A program made the translations under genes and the position numbers. Positions 28,888 through 46,876 of a stretch of 64,000 nucleotides of DNA are shown piece by piece. Origin of the DNA: Zestomonas carbonaria (GTDB taxonomy: Bacteria; Pseudomonadota; Gammaproteobacteria; Pseudomonadales; Pseudomonadaceae); the NCBI RefSeq assembly GCF_904061905.1, contig NZ_CAJFCI010000052.1, positions 1 through 64,000 on the forward strand, read 5' to 3'. The notes beneath the pieces are model-generated. The model was not told where the DNA came from, searched no databases, and saw only the letters and a program-made list of their open reading frames with translations. Within the stretch, counting starts at the first letter, position 1. Each line of letters begins with the position of its first letter.

Positions 28888-29660
28888 GTTTGATCGACCC
28901 TCGCGCCATCATCGATCCGTCGGCCAGGCTGGCGGATGACGTCGAAGTCGGCCCCTGGTCGATCATCGGTGCCGATGTGGAAATTGGCGAGGGTTCGGTC
29001 ATCGGCCCGCACGTAGTGATCAAGGGGCCGACGCGGATTGGCAGGCACAACCGCATATTCCAGTTTTCCTCGGTGGGCGAGGACACGCCCGACCTCAAGT
29101 ACAAGGGCGAGCCGACTCGGCTGGTGATCGGTGACCACAACACCATCCGCGAAGGGGTCACCATCCACCGTGGCACCATCCAGGATCGTTCGGAAACGAC
29201 CCTGGGCGACCACAACCTGATCATGGCCTATGCCCACATCGGCCACGACAGCGTGATCGGCAACCACTGCATCCTGGTCAACAACACCGCGCTGGCCGGC
29301 CACGTGTACGTCGATGACTGGGCGATCCTCTCCGGCTACACGCTGGTTCACCAGTTCTGCCGCATCGGCGCGCACAGCTTCTCCGGCATGGGCACCGCCA
29401 TCGGCAAGGACGTGCCGGCCTACGTCACCGTGTTCGGCAACCCGGCCGAGGCGCGCAGCATGAACTTCGAGGGCATGCGCCGGCGTGGTTTCAGCGAAGA
29501 GGCCATCCAGGCGCTGCGCCGCGCCTACAAGGTGGTCTACCGCCAGGGCCTGACTGTCGACAAGGCGCTCGCCGAACTGGCCGAGCCTGCCGCGCAGTTC
29601 CCCGAGGTGGCAGTGTTCGTCGACTCCATCCGAGCCTCCTCCCGCGGCATTACCCGCTGA
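28884..29660 (+). CDS. lpxA: acyl-ACP-UDP-N-acetylglucosamine O-acyltransferase
   Basis: A 258-residue trimeric hexapeptide-repeat enzyme that starts lipid A synthesis by moving 3-hydroxyacyl from ACP to UDP-GlcNAc. The repeats are visible from [20 protein letters not shown] onward. The catalytic His lies in [15 protein letters not shown], and the C-terminal helical domain begins near [13 protein letters not shown]. In P. aeruginosa this enzyme prefers C10 chains; the specificity residue was not checked here. It overlaps fabZ, and lpxB follows after four bases. Confidence 0.96.
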   Translation: MSLIDPRAIIDPSARLADDVEVGPWSIIGADVEIGEGSVIGPHVVIKGPTRIGRHNRIFQFSSVGEDTPDLKYKGEPTRLVIGDHNTIREGVTIHRGTIQDRSETTLGDHNLIMAYAHIGHDSVIGNHCILVNNTALAGHVYVDDWAILSGYTLVHQFCRIGAHSFSGMGTAIGKDVPAYVTVFGNPAEARSMNFEGMRRRGFSEEAIQALRRAYKVVYRQGLTVDKALAELAEPAAQFPEVAVFVDSIRASSRGITR

Positions 29661-29664
29661 CACC

Positions 29665-30798
29665 ATGACACGCAGACTGCGAATCGCCCTGGTGGCCGGC
29701 GAGGCTTCGGGCGACATTCTCGGCGCCGGCCTGATGCGCGAACTGAAGCGCCAGCACGCCGATATCGAATTCATCGGCATCGGCGGCCCGCTGATGCAGG
29801 CCGAAGGGCTGAATCCCTACTTCCCCATGGAGCGCCTGGCGGTGATGGGCCTGGTCGAGGTTCTAGGCCGCCTGCCGGAGCTGCTGGCCCGCCGCAAGCG
29901 CCTGGTGCGCACGCTGATCGACGCCAGACCCGACGTGTTCATCGGCATCGACGCGCCGGATTTCAACCTCGGCGTCGAGCTCAGGCTGCGCCGCGCCGGG
30001 ATCAGGACCGTGCACTATGTCAGCCCCTCGGTATGGGCCTGGCGGCAGAAGCGTGTGCTGAAGATTCGCGACGCCTGCGACCTGATGCTGGCCCTGTTTC
30101 CCTTCGAGGCGAAGTTCTACGTCGAGCACGGCGTGCCGGTGCGTTTCGTCGGCCACTCGCTGGCGGACACCATTCCTCTGGAAGCCGACCGCCACGCGGC
30201 GCGTGCCGAACTGGACCTGCCGCAGGACGTGCCGGTGGTCGCCCTGATGCCGGGCAGCCGGGGCGGCGAAGTGGCGCGGCTCGGTGCGCTGTTCCTCGAT
30301 GCGGCCGAGCGCCTGCGCGCGGCGCGGCCGGGCATCCGCTTCCTGCTGCCTTGCGCCAGTCCGGAACGGCGCACCCAGGTGGAAACGCTGCTGGCCGGCC
30401 GCGATCTGTCGCTGACCCTGCTCGACGGCCGTTCGCACACCGCCCTGGCCGCTTGCGACGCGGTGCTGATCGCTTCCGGCACGGCGACCCTGGAGGCGCT
30501 GCTGTACAAGCGGCCGATGGTGGTGGCCTACCGCCTGGCACCGCTGACCTATCGCATCCTCCGCCGCCTGGTGAAGAGCCCGTACATCTCCCTGCCGAAC
30601 CTGCTCGCCCAGCGCCTGCTGGTGCCGGAGCTGATCCAGGACGAGGCGACTCCGGAGGCGCTGGCCCGCACCCTGTTGCCCTTGCTGGACGACGGCGTGG
30701 TGCAGACCGAAGGCTTCGATGCCATCCACCGGACCCTGCGCCAGGACGCCTCACGTACGGCGGCGGGCGCGGTGCTCGAACTGATCGGGGTAGCCTGA
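29665..30798 (+). CDS. lpxB: lipid A disaccharide synthase
   Basis: A 377-residue peripheral membrane glycosyltransferase (GT19) that joins lipid X to UDP-2,3-diacylglucosamine. The N-terminal [16 protein letters not shown] and the family segments [26 protein letters not shown] and [11 protein letters not shown] are present. Its stop overlaps the rnhB start in TGATG, the order lpxA-lpxB-rnhB-dnaE being widely conserved. Confidence 0.96.
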   Translation: MTRRLRIALVAGEASGDILGAGLMRELKRQHADIEFIGIGGPLMQAEGLNPYFPMERLAVMGLVEVLGRLPELLARRKRLVRTLIDARPDVFIGIDAPDFNLGVELRLRRAGIRTVHYVSPSVWAWRQKRVLKIRDACDLMLALFPFEAKFYVEHGVPVRFVGHSLADTIPLEADRHAARAELDLPQDVPVVALMPGSRGGEVARLGALFLDAAERLRAARPGIRFLLPCASPERRTQVETLLAGRDLSLTLLDGRSHTALAACDAVLIASGTATLEALLYKRPMVVAYRLAPLTYRILRRLVKSPYISLPNLLAQRLLVPELIQDEATPEALARTLLPLLDDGVVQTEGFDAIHRTLRQDASRTAAGAVLELIGVA

Positions 30799-31394
30799 TG
30801 CAATTGGGTCTGGATTTCAGCCTAGTCGAGGAACTGGTCGCCGGTGTCGACGAGGTCGGCCGTGGCCCGCTGTGCGGCGCGGTGGTCACCGCCGCGGTGA
30901 TCCTCGATCCGCAGCGGCCGATCCTCGGGCTCAACGACTCCAAGAAGCTCAGCGAGGCACGCCGCGACCACCTGTTCGACGAGATCCGGGAGAAAGCCCT
31001 GGCCTGGTGCATCGCCCGTGCCGAGGTGGAGGAGATCGATCGCCTGAACATCCTCCACGCCACCATGCTGGCCATGCAGCGCGCGGTGGAAGGGCTCAGC
31101 GTCACGCCGAAGCTGGCGCTGATCGATGGTAACCGCTGCCCCAAGCTGGCGGTGCCCAGCGCGCCGGTGGTCAAGGGCGACAGCCGCGTGCCGGCGATCG
31201 CCGCGGCGTCGATCCTCGCCAAGGTCAGCCGCGATCGCGAGATGCGCGAACTGGACCTCCAGTATCCGGGCTATGGGATCGCCGGGCACAAGGGCTATCC
31301 CACCGCCGAGCACCTGGCGGCCCTGCAGCGCCTGGGACCGACTCCCATCCATCGGCGCTCCTTCGCACCGGTGCGGGCGTTGCTCGAAAGCTGA
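30798..31394 (+). CDS. rnhB: ribonuclease HII
   Basis: A 198-residue type 2 RNase H that nicks RNA-DNA hybrids and removes single misincorporated ribonucleotides. Catalytic acids are in [13 protein letters not shown] (Asp-Glu) and further along in [21 protein letters not shown] is the phosphate-contact segment. ATG at 30798 overlaps the lpxB stop. Unlike PAO1 as I remember it, no amino-acid symporter gene follows; the space to dnaE is repeat sequence. Confidence 0.95.
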   Translation: MQLGLDFSLVEELVAGVDEVGRGPLCGAVVTAAVILDPQRPILGLNDSKKLSEARRDHLFDEIREKALAWCIARAEVEEIDRLNILHATMLAMQRAVEGLSVTPKLALIDGNRCPKLAVPSAPVVKGDSRVPAIAAASILAKVSRDREMRELDLQYPGYGIAGHKGYPTAEHLAALQRLGPTPIHRRSFAPVRALLES

Positions 31395-31826
31395 AAAGCC
31401 GATCAAGAGCGCTGGAGGCTGGAAGGCTGGACGAAAAAGCGATCCGGCTTTTGTAGGGTGCCGCCGTGCGCACCGTTTACCCTGGTGCCAGCAGGGTGCT
31501 TCGCTGGAAACAGGCCCGTCCGCTTTTGTAGGAGCCAGCTTGCTGGCGATGTTTTGGACGTTGCCGGTGATCGCGCGCATGGCGCGCTCCTACAATAGGA
31601 CTCCGTCGTGGGGTCGGCGGGGACGCCCAGTTCCATGGCCGCGAAAAAGCTTGACGCAGAAGGTGCATGGCCAGAACGCTGTCCAGCCTCCAGCCTCCAG
31701 CCTCCAGCCTCCAGCCTCCAGCCTCCAGCCTCCAGCCTCCAGCCTCCAGCCTCCAGCCTCCAGCCTCCAGCCTCCAGCTTGCTGCTACAATCCGCGCTTT
31801 GTCGTTTTCCTCAGCAAGGCCCATCC
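31395..31826. repeat. repeat-filled rnhB-dnaE intergenic region with (CCAGCCT)13 array
   Basis: No gene is seen in these 432 bases. Around 31411-31430 lie GGCTGGA-type units, the inverted counterpart of the array downstream. The region then holds REP-like palindromes (GGTGCCGCCGTGCGCACC near 31457; CGCGCGCATGGCGCGC near 31571). From 31683 to 31773 there are 13 perfect tandem copies of CCAGCCT plus a partial copy, ending 48 bases before the dnaE ATG. The array and its inverted arm resemble an expanded form of the heptad-period elements elsewhere in the window. Confidence 0.85.
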
Positions 31827-35348
<3,522 letters not shown>

Positions 35349-35516
35349 TATCGGATGCCCAACGCTCCGGTATCGGACGCGAATTTCCGGCGGCCGGCGG
35401 CGAAAATCGCCTGTCGCCCGATTGAGTCTCGACCTGGATGCGCCTGTCCCGTAAGGTAAGGCGCTAAACGGAATCAGCCGCCCGGCCGCCTGGCCGTCGA
35501 CGCAAGACGGATGCCT

Positions 35517-36467
<951 letters not shown>

Positions 36468-36553
36468 GCCGCAAGCGGCAAGCCACAAGCTGCAAGCGGG
36501 GGCGGTCCGAGCTTGTAGCTTGTAGCTTGTAGCTTGTAGCTTGTAGCTGCCCC
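36468..36553. repeat. heptad-period inverted repeat element, copy 5
   Basis: The left arm reads GCAAGCG/GCAAGCC/ACAAGCT/GCAAGCG. The right arm is five perfect tandem copies of GCTTGTA at 36511-36545, then GCTGCCCCC directly before the tilS ATG at 36555. The element occupies the complete accA-tilS gap. Confidence 0.8.
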
Positions 36554-36554
36554 C

Positions 36555-37868
36555 ATGCCCCTTTCCTCCCGCCTGCTTTCCGCCGTTTCCCCCTGGCGTT
36601 CCGCCCCGGCTTGGCGCATCGCGCTGTCCGGCGGGCTGGATTCCACCGTTCTGTTGCATCTCCTGGCGACGCTCGCCCGCTGCGAGCGTTTGCCTCCGTT
36701 GTCCGCCATCCACGTCCATCATGGTTTGCAGGTCGCCGCCGATGCCTGGCCGGCGCATTGCCAGGCGTTGTGCGCCGGGCTCGGCGTGCCCCTGCAAGTG
36801 CTGCATGTGAAGGTCGATGGCGGCGCCAGCCTGGAGCGTGCCGCGCGCGAGGCGCGCTATGCGGCGCTGGCCGGCTGCCTGGGGGAGGACGAGCTGTTGC
36901 TCACCGCGCAGCACCGCGACGACCAGGCGGAAACCCTGCTGTTCCGCCTGCTGCGTGGCGCCGGCGTGCGTGGCCTGGCCGGCATGCCGACGAGCCGGCC
37001 GCTGGGGCGTGGCACCTTGCTGCGGCCGTTGCTGGACTGTTCGCGCGCCGAGCTGGAGGATTACGCCCGCGCCCAGGGGCTGAGCTGGGTGGAGGACCCG
37101 TCGAATGCCGATACCCGGCTTTCCCGCAACTTTCTACGCCAGCGGATAATGCCGGCGTTGCGCGAGCGCTGGCCGCAGTCCGACGCCAGCCTGGCACGCG
37201 CTGCCGCGCACCTGCGCGAGGCGCAGGAACTGCTCGACGAACTGGCTGGCCAGGACCTCCTGGCCGCTCGCACCGAATCCCCCTGGCCCTGGCTGAACCT
37301 GCCGTCACTGGAGCTGGCGCCCCTGACGCGCCTGTCACATGCCCGCCAGCGCAATGCGGTGCGAACCTGGCTGGCCGGGCACACACGGATGCCGGATAGC
37401 GATCACTGGGCTGGCTGGGAAGCCCTGCGCGATGCCGCCGTCGACGCACAGCCCGTCTGGCGCCTGGGCGATGGCGAGCTGCAGCGTGCCGACGGCCGTG
37501 TCTGGTGGCTGAGCGGTGACTGGCTGCGAGTGCCGGAAGCCCCGGTTCCCTGGCCTGACCCGTCGAGCCCTCTGAAACTGCCCGGCAACGGTTTGCTGAG
37601 CCTGGAAGGCGTGCCGCCGTCGGGTGCCCTGGAGGTTCGCTATCGCCAGGGCGGCGAGGTCCTGCAACTGCCCGGGCGCGGCCGCCGCGACCTCAAGCGC
37701 CTGCTCAACGAAGCGGGCCTGCCGGCCTTCCTGCGTGGCCGGCTGCCGCTGCTCTTCCGGGACGACGAGTTGCTCGCGGTGGCCAACCTGCCGCTGCTCG
37801 GTGCTTCGGGGGCGGAGGCATTCCGGCTTCACTGGCGGGGTCCGACGAATGACCAAGGTTTGAGCTGA
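36555..37868 (+). CDS. tilS: tRNA(Ile)-lysidine synthetase
   Basis: A 437-residue N-type ATP pyrophosphatase that converts C34 of the CAU-anticodon tRNA-Ile to lysidine, switching it from Met to Ile identity. The PP-loop SGGLDS is at residues 25-30. HVHHGLQ, AQHRDDQAETLLFRLLRGAG and VEDPSNADTRLSRNFLR are TilS signatures, followed by the two C-terminal tRNA-binding domains. The ATG directly follows a heptad repeat (GTAGCTGCCCCC) with no recognisable Shine-Dalgarno sequence. Confidence 0.95.
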   Translation: MPLSSRLLSAVSPWRSAPAWRIALSGGLDSTVLLHLLATLARCERLPPLSAIHVHHGLQVAADAWPAHCQALCAGLGVPLQVLHVKVDGGASLERAAREARYAALAGCLGEDELLLTAQHRDDQAETLLFRLLRGAGVRGLAGMPTSRPLGRGTLLRPLLDCSRAELEDYARAQGLSWVEDPSNADTRLSRNFLRQRIMPALRERWPQSDASLARAAAHLREAQELLDELAGQDLLAARTESPWPWLNLPSLELAPLTRLSHARQRNAVRTWLAGHTRMPDSDHWAGWEALRDAAVDAQPVWRLGDGELQRADGRVWWLSGDWLRVPEAPVPWPDPSSPLKLPGNGLLSLEGVPPSGALEVRYRQGGEVLQLPGRGRRDLKRLLNEAGLPAFLRGRLPLLFRDDELLAVANLPLLGASGAEAFRLHWRGPTNDQGLS

Positions 37869-38012
37869 AAGCACCTTTGGCGTAGACTACGCTCCCGTCT
37901 AACAGAGCCCCGCCGATTCCCTCGGAACCGGCGGTGCTTGCATTTTCAAAGGTAGTGGGCAGGCTTCGGCCTTCCTTCGCATCTCCGGCGGTGCCAACCG
38001 CCTAAACGCTGA

Positions 38013-40509
<2,497 letters not shown>

Positions 40510-40528
40510 TCGGCTCGTTCTCCGGTAA

Positions 40529-41911
<1,383 letters not shown>

Positions 41912-41924
41912 GCCGGGAAGTGGT

Positions 41925-41955
41925 AAAAGGGCAGCGCAAGCTGCCCTTTTTCTTC
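41925..41955 (+). terminator. intrinsic terminator after eno
   Basis: AAAAGGGCAGC (41925-41935) pairs with GCTGCCCTTTT (41940-41950) across a GCAA tetraloop, with further T residues after. It is a textbook terminator and could work in both directions. Confidence 0.88.
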
Positions 41956-41990
41956 TATGACTATGACGGGACCCCGTGCGGTTGTAATCC

Positions 41991-42272
41991 ATGCGCCATA
42001 GCCCCTACTGGTTGTTCGTCGTGCTGGTCCTGGCCCTGGCCGGGTTGCAGTATCGTCTCTGGGTGGGCGACGGCAGCCTTGCCCAGGTCAGCAGCCTGAA
42101 GCGCCAGATCGCCGAGCAGCAGGGCGAGAACGAACGCCTGCTCGAACGCAACCGTATCCTCGAGGCGGAAGTGATGGAACTGAAGAAAGGCATGGAAACC
42201 GTGGAAGAGCGTGCCCGCCACGAGCTGGGCATGGTCAAGGACGGCGAGACCCTGTACCAGATCACCGAATGA
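41991..42272 (+). CDS. ftsB: cell division protein FtsB
   Basis: A 93-residue bitopic divisome protein that forms the FtsQLB complex activating septal FtsWI. A short cytoplasmic tail, one membrane helix at about 6-23 (YWLFVVLVLALAGLQYRLW) and a periplasmic coiled coil (about 30-72) are visible. The C-terminal ERARHELGMVKDGETLYQI is the conserved hinge. It overlaps ispD by four bases, an arrangement kept across gamma-proteobacteria. Confidence 0.94.
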   Translation: MRHSPYWLFVVLVLALAGLQYRLWVGDGSLAQVSSLKRQIAEQQGENERLLERNRILEAEVMELKKGMETVEERARHELGMVKDGETLYQITE

Positions 42273-42979
42273 AGCATTCCGACCTGCCTGAATTCTGGGC
42301 GGTGATTCCCGCCGCCGGCATCGGCTCGCGCATGCGCGCCGACCGTCCCAAGCAATACCTGGAGCTGGCCGGGCGGACTATCCTCGAACACACCCTCGGC
42401 TGCTTCCTCGACCATCCGCGCCTCAGGCGCCTGGTGGTCAGCCTGGCGGCCGACGACCCCTGGTGGCCGGGCCTGGCCTGCGCCGGTGATCCACGCATCG
42501 AGCGGGTCGCCGGGGGCAAGGAGCGTGCCGACTCGGTACTCAACGCCCTGGCGCGGCTGGCCGAACTGGGCGCTGGCGACGACGACTGGGTGCTGGTGCA
42601 TGACGCCGCGCGACCCAACCTGTCGGCTTTCGACCTCGACCTGCTGCTCGCCGAACTGGCCGACGACCCGGTCGGCGGCCTGCTGGCAGTGCCGGCGCGC
42701 GATACGCTCAAGCGTGCGGGGCCGGACGGCCGCGTCCGCGAGACGGTGGATCGCAGCGTGATCTGGCAGGCCTACACGCCGCAGATGTTCCGCTTCGCCG
42801 CTCTGTATCGCGCCCTGTCCGACGCGCTGGTCGCCGGCGTGGCGATCACCGACGAAGCCTCTGCCCTGGAATGGGCCGGCCAGGCGCCGCGCCTGGTCGA
42901 AGGCCGCGCCGACAACCTGAAGATCACCCGCCCGGAAGACCTCGACTGGCTGCGCCAGCGCTGGGCCGACCGCCACTGA
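42269..42979 (+). CDS. ispD: 2-C-methyl-D-erythritol 4-phosphate cytidylyltransferase
   Basis: A 236-residue MEP-pathway enzyme that makes CDP-methylerythritol from CTP. The glycine-rich CTP loop reads IPAAGIGSRMRADRPKQYL. VLVHDAARPNLS and the C-terminal ITRPEDL segment are family-typical. The usual ispD-ispF pair is interrupted here by gfnR-adhC-fghA and the pilin-like cluster; ispF is found at 51056. In PAO1 (memory) the same gfnR-adhC-fghA block sits between them. Confidence 0.95.
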   Translation: MKHSDLPEFWAVIPAAGIGSRMRADRPKQYLELAGRTILEHTLGCFLDHPRLRRLVVSLAADDPWWPGLACAGDPRIERVAGGKERADSVLNALARLAELGAGDDDWVLVHDAARPNLSAFDLDLLLAELADDPVGGLLAVPARDTLKRAGPDGRVRETVDRSVIWQAYTPQMFRFAALYRALSDALVAGVAITDEASALEWAGQAPRLVEGRADNLKITRPEDLDWLRQRWADRH

Positions 42980-42984
42980 TGCTC

Positions 42985-43050
42985 TTGTAGGGTGCGCCGT
43001 GCGCACCGGCCTCTAGAGGCCGCTCTGTACTCTCCGCCCCGTGCACCCTA
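42985..43050. repeat. REP-like palindromes between ispD and gfnR
   Basis: GTAGGGTGC at 42988 faces GTGCACCCTAC at its other end (about 43041-43051). Inside lie GGTGCGCCGTGCGCACC (42991-43007) and the perfect palindrome GGCCTCTAGAGGCC (43008-43021). The element lies between two convergent genes and includes the gfnR stop codon, so it probably acts as their shared end signal. Confidence 0.65.
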
Positions 43051-43938
43051 CGCTCGATACTCCGGCAACTCCGCCAATCCCGTCTTCAACTCATCCACCA
43101 GTTGCCTGACCTTCGGCGACAGGTGCCGCTGCTGCGGATACAGCGCCCACACTGCGGTATTCGGTGGCCGATGCTGTTCGAGCAGCGACACCAGGGCGCC
43201 GCTGCGCAAGTGCTCGAGCACGTAGTAATCCGGCAACTGGCACAGCCCGAAGCCATGCAGCGCCGCGTCCAGCACCGCCTGGCCGCTGTTGCAGCGCCAG
43301 TTGCCTTGCACACGTAGCGACACTTCGCGGCCTTCCTGCTGGAAGGCCCAGTGGTCGGAGCTGCCGATCAGGCAATTGTGCCGCGTCAGCTCCGACAGGC
43401 TGTGCGGCCGCCCGTAGCGCTCCAGATACATGGGGGCGGCGCACAGGTACATCACCCGTGGCGCCAGGCGGGTGGCGAGCAGACGCGAATCCTGCAGGCG
43501 GCCCAGGCGGATTGCCAGGTCTATCCCTTCGTGCAGCAGGTCGAGAGTGCGGTTGCTCAGTTCGATCTCTACCCGGAGCTGCGGGTGGCGGGCCATGAAG
43601 CGGTTCACCAACGGCACGATGAAGCGCTCTCCATAGGCCACCGCGCAGGTCATGCGCAACAGCCCCTTGGGCTCGCTGGCCAGGTCGCTGACCGCGCGCA
43701 GGGCCTCTTCACGGGCGTCGAGCAGGCGCTGGCAGTGCTGGAGGAAGGTCTGCCCGGCCTCGGTCAGCGCCACCTTGCGGGTGCTGCGGTAGAACAGGCG
43801 GGTTTGCAGGCGCTCCTCCAGGCGGGCGACCTGTCGGCTGACATGCGAGGACGATACCGCCAGGCGCTCGGCGGCGGCGGTGAAGCGGCCCGTTTCGGCG
43901 ACGGCGACGAACTCGTCCAATCCTTCCCAGCGGCTCAT
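43048..43938 (-). CDS. gfnR: LysR-family regulator of formaldehyde detoxification (GfnR-like)
   Basis: A 296-residue LysR-type regulator. The N-terminal winged helix-turn-helix reads LDEFVAVAETGRFTAAAERL and SSSHVSRQVARLEERLQTRL, followed by the effector-binding domain. It is divergent from adhC-fghA, the glutathione-dependent formaldehyde pathway. The PAO1 protein in this position, GfnR, activates those genes in response to formaldehyde, from memory. Its stop codon TAG is part of the REP-like ACCCTACG sequence. A palindromic site in the intergenic region (43969-43990) is the likely operator. Confidence 0.85.
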   Translation of the reverse strand: MSRWEGLDEFVAVAETGRFTAAAERLAVSSSHVSRQVARLEERLQTRLFYRSTRKVALTEAGQTFLQHCQRLLDAREEALRAVSDLASEPKGLLRMTCAVAYGERFIVPLVNRFMARHPQLRVEIELSNRTLDLLHEGIDLAIRLGRLQDSRLLATRLAPRVMYLCAAPMYLERYGRPHSLSELTRHNCLIGSSDHWAFQQEGREVSLRVQGNWRCNSGQAVLDAALHGFGLCQLPDYYVLEHLRSGALVSLLEQHRPPNTAVWALYPQQRHLSPKVRQLVDELKTGLAELPEYRA

Positions 43939-43968
43939 GGAGTCTCCTCGGCTCTTGCGGAGGAATAG

Positions 43969-45177
<1,209 letters not shown>

Positions 45178-45181
45178 TCGC

Positions 45182-45240
45182 TGCAAGCGGCAAGCTTCAA
45201 GCTACAAGTGGTACGTGCTGCTTGAAGCTTGAAGCTGCCC
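45182..45240. repeat. heptad-period inverted repeat element, copy 6
   Basis: The left arm is GCAAGCG/GCAAGCT/TCAAGCT/ACAAGTG and the right arm is GCTTGAA/GCTTGAA/GCTGCCC. Together they fill the adhC-fghA gap up to the fghA ribosome-binding site GGAGGG. Confidence 0.75.
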
Positions 45241-45250
45241 GGAGGGCCTC

Positions 45251-46087
45251 ATGGAAATCGTCTCCAGCAACAAGAGCTTCGGCGGTTGGCACAAGCGCTA
45301 CCGCCACCGTTCCAGCAGCCTCGGCTGCGACACGGTGTTCGCCGTCTACCTGCCGCCGCAGGCGGAGCAGGGCGCCCGGTTGCCGGTGCTGTACTGGCTC
45401 TCGGGGCTGACCTGCACCGACGAGAACTTCATGCAGAAGGCCGGGGCGCAACGCCTGGCCGCCGAGCTCGGGCTGGTGATCGTCGCGCCGGACACCAGCC
45501 CGCGTGGCGAGGGCGTGCCGGACGATCCGGACGGCGCCTGGGACTTCGGCCTCGGCGCCGGCTTTTACCTCAACGCCACCCGCGAGCCCTGGGCGCGGCA
45601 CTATCGGATGTACGACTACGTGGTGCACGAGTTGCCGGCGCTGATCGAAGCGAACTTCCCGGTCGACGACAGGCGCGGCATCAGCGGCCACTCAATGGGT
45701 GGCCATGGCGCACTGGTCTGCGCGCTGCGCAATCCCGGCCGCTATCGTTCGCTGTCGGCCTTCGCGCCGATCGCCAATCCATCGAACTGTCCCTGGGGCG
45801 AAAAGGCCTTCTCCCGCTACCTGGGCGATGACCGCGCGCAGTGGCGCGAGTGGGACGCCAGCCTGCTGCTCGCCGAGGCCAAGGAGAAGTTGCCGATCCT
45901 CGTCGACCAGGGCGATCGCGACGACTTCCTGGCCAACCAGCTCAAGCCGGAAGCACTCCAGGCCGCGGCCAGGGCCGCTGGTCACCCGCTGACCCTGCGG
46001 ATGCAGCCGGGCTACGACCACAGCTACTACTTCATCGCCAGCTTCATCGACGACCACCTGCGGCACCACGCGAAAGCGTTGTCATGA
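45251..46087 (+). CDS. fghA: S-formylglutathione hydrolase
   Basis: A 278-residue alpha/beta-hydrolase of the esterase D family that cleaves S-formylglutathione to formate and glutathione, completing formaldehyde detoxification. Nucleophile Ser148 is in [10 protein letters not shown]. The oxyanion region is [13 protein letters not shown], and the catalytic His lies in [15 protein letters not shown] precedes the ATG. The last codons (HHAKALS) are the starting point of the 147-bp tandem repeat array downstream, which repeats the end of this gene three more times. Confidence 0.95.
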   Translation: MEIVSSNKSFGGWHKRYRHRSSSLGCDTVFAVYLPPQAEQGARLPVLYWLSGLTCTDENFMQKAGAQRLAAELGLVIVAPDTSPRGEGVPDDPDGAWDFGLGAGFYLNATREPWARHYRMYDYVVHELPALIEANFPVDDRRGISGHSMGGHGALVCALRNPGRYRSLSAFAPIANPSNCPWGEKAFSRYLGDDRAQWREWDASLLLAEAKEKLPILVDQGDRDDFLANQLKPEALQAAARAAGHPLTLRMQPGYDHSYYFIASFIDDHLRHHAKALS

Positions 46088-46571
46088 CGCCCTTGTAGGG
46101 TGGAAAACCGCGAAGCGTTTTCCACCATCAGCCGGTGGATGTGAAAAGCGACATCCACCCTACGGTCCTGCCTGTGTGCCCCGGATTGCATCCGGGCTAC
46201 GTCACTGCGACACCACGCGAAAGCGTTGTCATGGCGCCTTTGTAGGGTGGAAAACCGCGAAGCGTTTTCCACCATCAGCCGGTGGATGTGAAAAGCGACA
46301 TCCACCCTACGGCCCTGCCTGTGTGCCCCGGATTGCATCCGGGCTACGTCACTGCGACACCACGCGAAAGCGTTGTCATGACGCCCTTGTAGGGTGGAAA
46401 ACCGCGAAGCGTTTTCCACCATCAGCCGGTGGATGTGAAAAGCGACATCCACCCTACGGCCCTGCCTGTGTGCCCCGGATTGCATCCGGGCTACGTCACT
46501 GCGGCACCATGCGGAAGCGTTGTCATGGCGCCTTTGTAGGGTGGAAAACCGAGAAGCGTTTTCCACCATCG
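46059..46571. repeat. 147-bp tandem repeat array (about 3.5 copies) at the fghA 3' end
   Basis: The GTCATG landmark recurs at 46081, 46228, 46375 and 46522, an exact 147-base period. Each unit starts with a copy of the last codons of fghA. It then carries three hairpins: GGTGGAAAAC/GTTTTCCACC, GGTGGATGT/ACATCCACC and CCCGGAT/ATCCGGG. The fourth copy stops after the first hairpin at about 46571. Copies differ by a few point changes. The period is divisible by three, which creates open repeated reading frames that are not genes. Confidence 0.92.
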
Positions 46572-46876
46572 TGGCACTGTCCTACATCCGGATAACTCGC
46601 ATGGTTGCGCCCTGTCGATCACGTGGATGTTTTCTGGTCGAGGCATTACGGGTATATCTGATCCAGAAGAATATTCTGAAATATCAATAAGGCACGCTTT
46701 TTTTGATGGTGTTGGTGGAATAAATCCAGAACTTATCAAGCTCGCCAATTAAGTGTGAATCTATACGGATTTTACATAAGTCGGCGTAGGTTCTTTCAAG
46801 CTCTCTAGGCTAATAATGTGCCTGTGCAGAGTCTTGCGTAGAACCTTTTAAGAGCTTTCTTAAAGTGAGCCGTCTC
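46572..46876. other. AT-richer intergenic region upstream of the pilin-like cluster
   Basis: No credible gene is seen here. The composition drops visibly (for example AATATTCTGAAATATC near 46670 and many T/A runs), unlike the rest of the window. A TAATAAT at 46811-46817 is a possible -10 box for the downstream genes. No transposase, integrase, tRNA or attachment repeat is visible. Confidence 0.55.

Noticed and set aside
31683..31778. Possible N-terminal extension of DnaE encoded by the CCAGCCT array
   Set aside because: The frame stays open from 31608, but the resulting Gln/Pro/Ser repeats have no counterpart in DnaE. The ATG at 31827 gives the standard protein.
46059..46571. Possible CRISPR array
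   Set aside because: The whole 147-base unit repeats with no variable spacers, and no cas genes are nearby.
46027..46595. Repeated-peptide frames of 139 and 180 codons across the 147-bp array on both strands
   Set aside because: The period is a multiple of three, so any stop-free unit stays open. There is no ribosome-binding site, and the peptides only mirror the DNA hairpins.
46491..46748. An 85-codon minus-strand frame in the AT-richer region
   Set aside because: It overlaps the last repeat copy, has no recognisable domain or ribosome-binding site and crosses the compositional break.
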